From: Amaranthus tricolor
Taxonomy: Eukaryota; Streptophyta; Magnoliopsida; Caryophyllales; Amaranthaceae
DNA length: 64,000 nucleotides
Direction of reading: 5' to 3'
Assembly: GCF_026212465.1 (NCBI RefSeq)
Contig: NC_080057.1
Location: 9,473,398-9,537,397, forward strand
Shown: one piece after another, positions 1 to 10,540 of the stretch
Layout of the letters: each line of letters begins with the position of its first letter
Position numbering within the stretch: position 1 is the stretch's first letter
Notes under the pieces: model-generated
The model's input: the letters and a program-made list of their open reading frames with translations, nothing else
Told to the model about the DNA's origin: nothing
Database searches by the model: none
Position numbers and translations under genes: made by a program

Positions 1-1
1 G

Positions 2-43
2 AACAAGGATCAATGATCAATGAAGAATGAATGATGAAGAATG
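2..43 (+). repeat. Reference 42-bp monomer with 7-bp substructure
   Basis: First complete unit in the window. Split from AATGAAC, the monomer is six heptads matching AATGAAC: heptads 1 and 3 are exact; heptad 2 has G at positions 1 and 7; heptad 4 has G at position 3 and T at position 6; heptad 5 has T at position 6; heptad 6 has G at position 7. Positions 2, 4 and 5 of the heptad are invariant in all six. Pairing heptads gives three related 14-bp units, so growth from 7 to 14 to 42 bp is a plausible history (inference). This particular copy carries TGATG where most have CGATG in heptad 2. 42 bp also equals four turns of B-DNA at 10.5 bp per turn, so each monomer would present the same helical face. 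Confidence 0.9.
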
Positions 44-71
44 AACAAGGATCAATGATCAATGAAGAATG
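44..71 (+). repeat. 28-bp short unit, type S1 (heptads 1-2 missing)
   Basis: The phasing word recurs after 28 bp instead of 42 because two heptads, the AACGATGAAGAATG segment, are absent. The next unit usually carries GATAAATG instead of GATCAATG, making a paired marker. GATAAATG starts at 85, 612, 1592, 2119, 5143, 5670, 10276, 11181, 11540, 13071, 14023, 15262, 15621, 16942, 17894, 18839 and 19784, among others; later copies often read GAAAAATG (for example near 23403, 25550 and 59430). S1 units act as HOR boundary marks, and because 14 is not a multiple of 3 they shift the reading frame of the minus-strand ORFs. Confidence 0.9.
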
Positions 72-493
72 AACAAGGATCAATGATAAATGAAGAATGA
101 ACGATGAAGAATGAACAAGGATTAATGGTCAATGACGAATGAACGATGAAGAATGAACAAGGATCAATGATCAATGAAGAATGAACGATGAAGAATGAAC
201 AAGGATCAATGATCAATGAAGAATGAACGATGAAGAATGAACAAGGATCAATGGTCAATGACGAATGAACGATGAAGAATGAAAAAGGATCAATGATCAA
301 TGAAGAATGAACGATGAAGAATGAACAAGGATCAATGAGATCAATGACGAATGAACAATGAAGAATGAACAAGGATCAATGATCATCGAAGAATGAACGA
401 TGAAGAATGAACAGGGATCAATGATCAATGAAGAATGAACGATGAAGAATGAACAAGGATCAACGCTAAATGACGAATGAACGATGAAGAATA

Positions 494-528
494 AACAAGG
501 ATCAATGAAGAATGAACGATGAAGAATG
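494..528 (+). repeat. 35-bp short unit (heptad 5 missing)
   Basis: The distance between phasing words is 35 bp: the AATGATC heptad is lost, so GGATCAATG is followed at once by AAGAATGAAC. It follows a unit containing CAACGCTAAATGACG and an AATAAACAAGG junction, and this trio travels together in the array (for example near 2000, 5551, 10685, 11340, 12870, 14770, 15420, 16740, 18640, 19585 and 20950). A second context is two 35-bp units in tandem carrying CAACGATCAATGAAG near 28090, 32650, 43670, 58875, 61495 and 62220. Confidence 0.88.
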
Positions 529-789
529 AACAAGGATCAATGCTCAATGAAGAATGAACGATGAAGAATGAACAAGGATCAATGATCAATGAAGAATGAA
601 CAAGGATCAATGATAAATGAAGAATGAACGATGAAGAATGAACAAGTATTAATGGTCAATGACGAATGAACGATGAAGAATGAACAAGGATCAATGATCA
701 ATGAAGAATGAACGATGAAGAATGAACAAGGATCAATGATCAATGAAGAATGAACGATGAAGAATGAACAAGGATCAATGGTCAATGAC

Positions 790-3700
790 GAATGAACGAT
801 GAAGAATGAACAAGGATCAATGATCAATGAAGAATGAACGATGAAGAATGAACAAGGATTAATGATCAATGAAGAATGAACGATGAAGAATGAACAAGGA
901 TTAATGGTCAATGACGAATATATGATGAAGAATGAACAAGGATCAATGATCAATGAAGAATGAACGATGAAGAATGAACAAGGATTAATGGTCAATGACG
1001 AATGAACAAGGATTAATGCTCAATGAAGAATGAACGATGAAGAATGAACAAGGATCAATGATCAATGAAGAATGAACGATGAAGAATGAACAAGGATTAA
1101 TGGTCAATGACGAATGAACGATGAAGAATGAACAAGGATCAATGATCAATGAAGAATGAACGATGAAGAATGAACAAGGATCAATGATCAATGAAGAATG
1201 ATCGATGAAGAATGAACAAGGATCAATGGTCAATGACGAATGAACGATGAAGAATGAACAAGGATCAATGATCAATGAAGAATGAACGATGAAGAATGAA
1301 CAAGGATTAATGATCAATGAAGAATGAACGATGAAGAATGAACAAGGATTAATGGTCAATGACGAATGAACGATGAAGAATGAACAAGGATCAATGATCA
1401 ATGAAGAATGAACGATGAAGAATGAACAAGGATTAATGGTCAATGACGAATGAACGATGAAGAATGAATAAGGATCAATGATCAATGAAGAATGAACGTT
1501 GAAGAATGAACAAGGATCAATGATCAATGAAGAATGAATGATGAAGAATGAACAAGGATCAATGATCAATGAAGAATGAACAAGGATCAATGATAAATGA
1601 AGAATGAACGATGAAGAATGAACAAGGATTAATGGTCAATGACGAATGAACGATGAAGAATGAACAAGGATCAATGATCAATGAAGAATGAACGATGAAG
1701 AATGAACAAGGATCAATGATCAATGAAGAATGAACGATGAAGAATGAACAAGGATCAATGGTCAATGACGAATGAACGATGAAGAATGAAAAAGGATCAA
1801 TGATCAATGAAGAATGAACGATGAAGAATGAACAAGGATCAATGAGATCAATGACGAATGAACGATGAAGAATGAACAAGGATCAATGATCATCGAAGAA
1901 TGAACGATGAAGAATGAACAGGGATCAATGATCAATGAAGAATGAACGATGAAGAATGAACAAGGATCAACGCTAAATGACGAATGAACGATGAAGAATA
2001 AACAAGGATCAATGAAGAATGAACGATGAAGAATGAACAAGGATCAATGCTCAATGAAGAATGAACGATGAAGAATGAACAAGGATCAATGATCAATGAA
2101 GAATGAACAAGGATCAATGATAAATGAAGAATGAACGATGAAGAATGAACAAGGATTAATGGTCAATGACGAATGAACGATGAAGAATGAACAAGGATCA
2201 ATGATCAATGAAGAATGAACGATGAAGAATGAACAAAGATCAATGATCAATGAAGAATGAACGATGAAGAATGAACAAGGATCAATGGTCAATGACGAAT
2301 GAACGATGAAGAATGAACAAGGATCAATGATCAATGAAGAATGAACGATGAAGAATGAACAAGGATTAATGATCAATGAAGAATGAACGATGAAGAATGA
2401 ACAAGGATTAATGGTCAATGACGAATATACGATGAAGAATGAACAAGGATCAATGATCAATGAAGAATGAACGATGAAGAATGAACAAGGATTAATGGTC
2501 AATGACGAATGAACAAGGATTAATGCTCAATGAAGAATGAACGATGAAGAATGAACAAGGATCAATGATCAATGAAGAATGAACGATGAAGAATGAACAA
2601 GGATTAATGGTCAATGACGAATGAATGATGAAGAATGAACAAGGATCAATGATCAATGAAGAATGAACGATGAAGAATGAACAAGGATCAATGATCAATG
2701 AAGAATGATCGATGAAGAATGAACAAGGATCAATGGTCAATGACGAATGAACGATGAAGAATGAACAAGGATCAATGATCAATGAAGAATGAACGATGAA
2801 GAATGAACAAGGATTAATGATCAATGAAGAATGAACGATGAAGAATGAACAAGGATTAATGGTCAATGACGAATGAAAGATGAAGAATGAACAAGGATCA
2901 ATGATCAATGAAGAATGAACGATGAAGAATGAACAAGGATTAATGGTCAATGACGAATGAACGATGAAGAATGAATAAGGATCAATGATCAATGAAGAAT
3001 GAACGATGAAGAATGAACAAGGATCAATGATCAATGAAGAATGAACGATGAAGAATGAACAAGGATCAATGATCAATGACGAATGAACGATGAAGAATGA
3101 ACAAGGATCAATGATCAATGAACAATGAACGATGAAGAATGAACAAGGATCAATGATCAATGAAGAATGAACGATGAAGAATGATCAAGGATCAATGATC
3201 AATGAAGAATGAACGATGAAGAATGAACAAGGATCAATGGTCAATGACGAATGAACGATGAAGAATGAACAAGGATCAATGATCAATGAAGAATGAACGA
3301 TGAAGAATGAACAAGGATCAATGATCAATTAAGAATGAACGATGAAGAATGAACAAGGATTAATGGTCAATGACGAATGAACGATGAAGAATGAACAAGG
3401 ATCAATGATCAATGAAGAATGAACGATGAAGAATGAACAAGGATCAATGATCAATTAAGAATGAACGTTGAAGAATGAACAAGGATCAATGATCAATGAA
3501 GAATGATCGATGAAGAATGAACAAGGATCAATGGTCAATGACGAATGAACGATGAAGAATGAACAAGGATCAATGATCAATGAAGAATGAACGATGAAGA
3601 ATGAACAAGGATTAATGATCAATGAAGAATGAACGATGAAGAATGAACAAGGATTAATGGTCAATGACGAATGAACGATGAAGAATGAACAAGGATCAAT

Positions 3701-6700
3701 GATCAATGAAGAATGAACGATGAAGAATGAACAAGGATTAATGGTCAATGACGAATGAACGATGAAGAATGAATAAGGATCAATGATCAATGAAGAATGA
3801 ACGATGAAGAATGAACAAGGATCAATGATTAATGAACAATGAACGATGAAGAATGAACAAGGATCAATGATCAATGAAGAATGAACGATGAAGAATGATC
3901 AAGGATCAATGATCAATGAAGAATGAACGATGAAGAATGAACAAGGATCAATGGTCAATGACGAATGAACGATGAAGAATGAACAAGGATCAATGATCAA
4001 TGAAGAATGAACGATGAAGAATGAACAAGGATCAATGATCAATTAAGAATGAACGATGAAGAATGAACAAGGATTAATGGTCAATGACGAATGAACGATG
4101 AAGAATGAACAAGGATCAATGATCAATGAAGAATGAACGATGAAGAATGAACAAGGATCAATGATCAATTAAGAATGAACGATGAAGAATGAACAAGGAT
4201 TAATGGTCAATGACGAATGAACGATGAAGAATGAACAAGGATCAATGATCAATGAAGAATGAACGATGAAGAATGAACAAGGATCAATGATCATTGAAGA
4301 ATGAACGATGAAGAATGAACAAGGATCAATGATCAATTAAGAATGAACGATGAAGAATGAACAAGGATCAATGATCAATGAAGAATGAACGATGAAGAAT
4401 GAACAAGGATTAATGATCAATGAAGAATGAACGATGAAGAATGAACAAGGATTAATGGTCAATGACGAATATATGATGAAGAATGAACAAGGATCAATGA
4501 TCAATGAAGAATGAACGATGAAGAATGAACAAGGATTAATGGTCAATGACGAATGAACAAGGATTAATGCTCAATGAAGAATGAACGATGAAGAATGAAC
4601 AAGGATCAATGATCAATGAAGAATGAACGATGAAGAATGAACAAGGATTAATGGTCAATGACGAATGAACGATGAAGAATGAACAAGGATCAATGATCAA
4701 TGAAGAATGAACGATGAAGAATGAACAAGGATCAATGATCAATGAAGAATGATCGATGAAGAATGAACAAGGATCAATGGTCAATGACGAATGAACGATG
4801 AAGAATGAACAAGGATCAATGATCAATGAAGAATGAACGATGAAGAATGAACAAGGATTAATGATCAATGAAGAATGAACGATGAAGAATGAACAAGGAT
4901 TAATGGTCAATGACGAATGAACGATGAAGAATGAACAAGGATCAATGATCAATGAAGAATGAACGATGAAGAATGAACAAGGATTAATGGTCAATGACGA
5001 ATGAACGATGAAGAATGAATAAGGATCAATGATCAATGAAGAATGAACGTTGAAGAATGAACAAGGATCAATGATCAATGAAGAATGAATGATGAAGAAT
5101 GAACAAGGATCAATGATCAATGAAGAATGAACAAGGATCAATGATAAATGAAGAATGAACGATGAAGAATGAACAAGGATTAATGGTCAATGACGAATGA
5201 ACGATGAAGAATGAACAAGGATCAATGATCAATGAAGAATGAACGATGAAGAATGAACAAGGATCAATGATCAATGAAGAATGAACGATGAAGAATGAAC
5301 AAGGATCAATGGTCAATGACGAATGAACGATGAAGAATGAAAAAGGATCAATGATCAATGAAGAATGAACGATGAAGAATGAACAAGGATCAATGAGATC
5401 AATGACGAATGAACGATGAAGAATGAACAAGGATCAATGATCATCGAAGAATGAACGATGAAGAATGAACAGGGATCAATGATCAATGAAGAATGAACGA
5501 TGAAGAATGAACAAGGATCAACGCTAAATGACGAATGAACGATGAAGAATAAACAAGGATCAATGAAGAATGAACGATGAAGAATGAACAAGGATCAATG
5601 CTCAATGAAGAATGAACGATGAAGAATGAACAAGGATCAATGATCAATGAAGAATGAACAAGGATCAATGATAAATGAAGAATGAACGATGAAGAATGAA
5701 CAAGGATTAATGGTCAATGACGAATGAACGATGAAGAATGAACAAGGATCAATGATCAATGAAGAATGAACGATGAAGAATGAACAAAGATCAATGATCA
5801 ATGAAGAATGAACGATGAAGAATGAACAAGGATCAATGGTCAATGACGAATGAACGATGAAGAATGAACAAGGATCAATGATCAATGAAGAATGAACGAT
5901 GAAGAATGAACAAGGATTAATGATCAATGAAGAATGAACGATGAAGAATGAACAAGGATTAATGGTCAATGACGAATATACGATGAAGAATGAACAAGGA
6001 TCAATGATCAATGAAGAATGAACGATGAAGAATGAACAAGGATTAATGGTCAATGACGAATGAACAAGGATTAATGCTCAATGAAGAATGAACGATGAAG
6101 AATGAACAAGGATCAATGATCAATGAAGAATGAACGATGAAGAATGAACAAGGATTAATGGTCAATGACGAATGAATGATGAAGAATGAACAAGGATCAA
6201 TGATCAATGAAGAATGAACGATGAAGAATGAACAAGGATCAATGATCAATGAAGAATGATCGATGAAGAATGAACAAGGATCAATGGTCAATGACGAATG
6301 AACGATGAAGAATGAACAAGGATCAATGATCAATGAAGAATGAACGATGAAGAATGAACAAGGATTAATGATCAATGAAGAATGAACGATGAAGAATGAA
6401 CAAGGATTAATGGTCAATGACGAATGAAAGATGAAGAATGAACAAGGATCAATGATCAATGAAGAATGAACGATGAAGAATGAACAAGGATTAATGGTCA
6501 ATGACGAATGAACGATGAAGAATGAATAAGGATCAATGATCAATGAAGAATGAACGATGAAGAATGAACAAGGATCAATGATCAATGAAGAATGAACGAT
6601 GAAGAATGAACAAGGATCAATGATCAATGACGAATGAACGATGAAGAATGAACAAGGATCAATGATCAATGAACAATGAACGATGAAGAATGAACAAGGA

Positions 6701-7935
6701 TCAATGATCAATGAAGAATGAACGATGAAGAATGATCAAGGATCAATGATCAATGAAGAATGAACGATGAAGAATGAACAAGGATCAATGGTCAATGACG
6801 AATGAACGATGAAGAATGAACAAGGATCAATGATCAATGAAGAATGAACGATGAAGAATGAACAAGGATCAATGATCAATTAAGAATGAACGATGAAGAA
6901 TGAACAAGGATTAATGGTCAATGACGAATGAACGATGAAGAATGAACAAGGATCAATGATCAATGAAGAATGAACGATGAAGAATGAACAAGGATCAATG
7001 ATCAATTAAGAATGAACGTTGAAGAATGAACAAGGATCAATGATCAATGAAGAATGATCGATGAAGAATGAACAAGGATCAATGGTCAATGACGAATGAA
7101 CGATGAAGAATGAACAAGGATCAATGATCAATGAAGAATGAACGATGAAGAATGAACAAGGATTAATGATCAATGAAGAATGAACGATGAAGAATGAACA
7201 AGGATTAATGGTCAATGACGAATGAACGATGAAGAATGAACAAGGATCAATGATCAATGAAGAATGAACGATGAAGAATGAACAAGGATTAATGGTCAAT
7301 GACGAATGAACGATGAAGAATGAATAAGGATCAATGATCAATGAAGAATGAACGATGAAGAATGAACAAGGATCAATGATTAATGAACAATGAACGATGA
7401 AGAATGAACAAGGATCAATGATCAATGAAGAATGAACGATGAAGAATGATCAAGGATCAATGATCAATGAAGAATGAACGATGAAGAATGAACAAGGATC
7501 AATGGTCAATGACGAATGAACGATGAAGAATGAACAAGGATCAATGATCAATGAAGAATGAACGATGAAGAATGAACAAGGATCAATGATCAATTAAGAA
7601 TGAACGATGAAGAATGAACAAGGATTAATGGTCAATGACGAATGAACGATGAAGAATGAACAAGGATCAATGATCAATGAAGAATGAACGATGAAGAATG
7701 AACAAGGATCAATGATCAATTAAGAATGAACGATGAAGAATGAACAAGGATTAATGGTCAATGACGAATGAACGATGAAGAATGAACAAGGATCAATGAT
7801 CAATGAAGAATGAACGATGAAGAATGAACAAGGATCAATGATCATTGAAGAATGAACGATGAAGAATGAACAAGGATCAATGATCAATTAAGAATGAACG
7901 ATGAAGAATGAACAAGGATCAATGATCAATGAAGA
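790..7935 (+). repeat. 3551-bp tandem duplication
   Basis: About 790-4384 is repeated at 4341-7935 with a constant offset of 3551 bp. GATCGATG at 1200, 2707 and 3505 recurs at 4751, 6258 and 7056, and the GAGATC insertion at 1844 recurs at 5395. Before 4340 the alignment fails (AATTAAG faces AATGACG) and after about 7935 it fails again (GAACGATG faces GATCGATG). The duplicated unit contains the end of the first 1507-bp copy and the whole of the second, so it is the younger event. Boundaries are by eye, good to one or two monomers. Confidence 0.85.
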
Positions 7936-9805
7936 ATGATCGATGAAGAATGAACAAGGATCAATGGTCAATGACGAATGAACGATGAAGAATGAACAAG
8001 GATCAATGATCAATGAAGAATGAACGATGAAGAATGAACAAGGATTAATGATCAATGAAGAATGAACGATGAAGAATGAACAAGGATTAATGGTCAATGA
8101 CGAATGAACGATGAAGAATGAACAAGGATCAATGATCAATGAAGAATGAACGATGAAGAATGAACAAGGATTAATGGTCAATGACGAATGAACGATGAAG
8201 AATGAATAAGGATCAATGATCAATGAAGAATGAACGATGAAGAATGAACAAGGATCAATGATCAATGAAGAATGAACGATGAAGAATGAACAAGGATCAA
8301 TGATCAATGACGAATGAACGATGAAGAATGAACAAGGATCAATGATCAATGAACAATGAACGATGAAGAATGAACAAGGATCAATGATCAATGAAGAATG
8401 AACGATGAAGAATGATCAAGGATCAATGATCAATGAAGAATGAACGATGAAGAATGAACAAGGATCAATGGTCAATGACGAATGAACGATGAAGAATGAA
8501 CAAGGATCAATGATCAATGAAGAATGAACGATGAAGAATGAACAAGGATCAATGATCAATTAAGAATGAACGATGAAGAATGAACAAGGATTAATGGTCA
8601 ATGACGAATGAACGATGAAGAATGAACAAGGATCAATGATCAATGAAGAATGAACGATGAAGAATGAACAAGGATCAATGATCAATTAAGAATGAACGAT
8701 GAAGAATGAACAAGGATTAATGGTCAATGACGAATGAACGATGAAGAATGAACAAGGATCAATGATCAATGAAGAATGAACGATGAAGAATGAACAAGGA
8801 TCAATGATCATTGAAGAATGAACGATGAAGAATGAACAAGGATCAATGATCAATTAAGAATGAACGATGAAGAATGAACAAGGATCAATGATCAATGAAG
8901 AATGATCGATGAAGAATGAACAAGGATCAATGGTCAATGACGAATGAACGATGAAGAATGAACAAGGATCAATGATCAATGAAGAATGAACGATGAAGAA
9001 TGAACAAGGATTAATGATCAATGAAGAATGAACGATGAAGAATGAACAAGGATTAATGATCAATGACGAATGAACGATGAAGAATGAACAAGGATCAATG
9101 ATCAATGAAGAATGAACGATGAAGAATGAACAAGGATTAATGGTCAATGACGAATGAACGATGAAGAATGAATAAGGATCAATGATCAATGAAGAATGAA
9201 CGATGAAGAATGAACAAGGATCAATGATCAATGAAGAATGAACGATGAAGAATGAACAAGGATCAATGATCAATGACGAATGAACGATGAAGAATGAACA
9301 AGGATCAATGATCAATGAACAATGAACGATGAAGAATGAACAAGGATCAATGATCAATGAAGAATGAACGATGAAGAATGATCAAGGATCAATGATCAAT
9401 GAAGAATGAACGATGAAGAATGAACAAGGATCAATGGTCAATGACGAATGAACGATGAAGAATGAACAAGGATCAATGATCAATGAAGAATGAACGATGA
9501 AGAATGAACAAGGATCAATGATCAATTAAGAATGAACGATGAAGAATGAACAAGGATTAATGGTCAATGACGAATGAACGATGAAGAATGAACAAGGATC
9601 AATGATCAATGAAGAATGAACGATGAAGAATGAACAAGGATCAATGATCAATTAAGAATGAACGATGAAGAATGAACAAGGATTAATGGTCAATGACGAA
9701 TGAACGATGAAGAATGAACAAGGATCAATGATCAATGAAGAATGAACGATGAAGAATGAACAAGGATCAATGATCATTGAAGAATGAACGATGAAGAATG
9801 AACAA
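7056..9805 (+). repeat. 23-monomer (966-bp) higher-order repeat, three copies
   Basis: Copies begin at GATCGATG marks 7056, 7938 and 8904. The second is 966 bp, exactly 23 monomers. The first is 882 bp because two monomers are missing near 7380, where GATTAATGAACAATG replaces a longer stretch. The third diverges near 9805, where GGTTCAATGG replaces GGATCAATGATC. Unit order in the full copy includes a GAATAAGG unit, a GAACAATG unit, an ATGATCAAGG junction, two AATTAAG/GGTCAATGACG pairs, a GATCATTGAAG unit and a final AATTAAG unit. A single G/A difference near 9060 (GATCAATGACG for GGTCAATGACG) separates copy three from copy two. Confidence 0.85.
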
Positions 9806-10540
9806 GGTTCAATGGTCAATGAAGAATGAACGATGAAGAATGAACAAGGATCAATGATCAATGAAGAATGAACGATGAAGAATGAACAAGGATCAATGAT
9901 CAATGAAGAATGAACGATGAAGAATGAACAAGGATTAATGATCAATGAAGAATGAACAAGGATCAATGATCAATGAAGAATGAACAAGGATCAATGATCA
10001 ATGAAGAATGAACGATGAAGAATGAACAAGGATCGATGATCAATGAAGAATGAACGATGAAGAATGAACAAGGATCAATGATCAATGAAGAATGAACGAT
10101 GAAGAATGAACAAGGATCAATGATCAATGAAGAATGAACGATGAAGAATGAACAAGGATCAATGATCAATGAAGAATGAACGTTGAAGAATGAACAAGGA
10201 TCAATGATCAATGAAGAATGAACGATGAAGAATGAACAAGGATCAATGATCAATGAAGAATGAACAAGGATCAATGATAAATGAAGAATGAACGATGAAG
10301 AAAGAACAAGGATTAATGGTCAATGACGAATGAACGATGAAGAATGAACAAGGATCAATGATCAATGAAGAATGAACGATGAAGAATGAACAAGGATCAA
10401 TGATCAATGAAGAATGAACGATGAAGAATGAACAAGGATCAATGGTCAATGACGAATGAACGATGAAGAATGAAAAAGGATCAATGATCAATGAAGAATG
10501 AACGATGAAGAATGAACAAGGATCAATGAGATCAATGACG
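9806..10540 (+). repeat. Transition segment with two adjacent short units
   Basis: After the 966-bp HOR come two successive 28-bp units (about 9940-9995) and then about six nearly consensus monomers, with a GGATCGATG variant near 10031 and CGTTGAAG at 10181, before an S1/GATAAATG mark at 10276. The following part repeats the 1507-bp family, including the GAGATC insertion at 10528 (offset 5133 from 5395). About 9940-10300 has a close relative near 49850-50210. Confidence 0.75.

Larger units (their letters stand above)
1..3000 (+). repeat. 1507-bp higher-order repeat, two copies
   Basis: Positions 1-1507 and 1508-about 3000 correspond unit by unit, with all rare marks offset by exactly 1507: GATAAATG at 85/1592 and 612/2119, the +2 insertion GAGATC at 337/1844, CAACGCTAAATG at 461/1968, the GAATATA variant near 914/2421, and GATCGATG at 1200/2707. 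The period is 7x215+2; the extra 2 bp is the GAGATC insertion. Differences include AACAATG versus AACGATG near 354/1861, AAGTATT versus AAGGATT near 646/2153 and ATATATG versus ATATACG near 917/2424. The copies diverge just after 3000. Confidence 0.85.
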
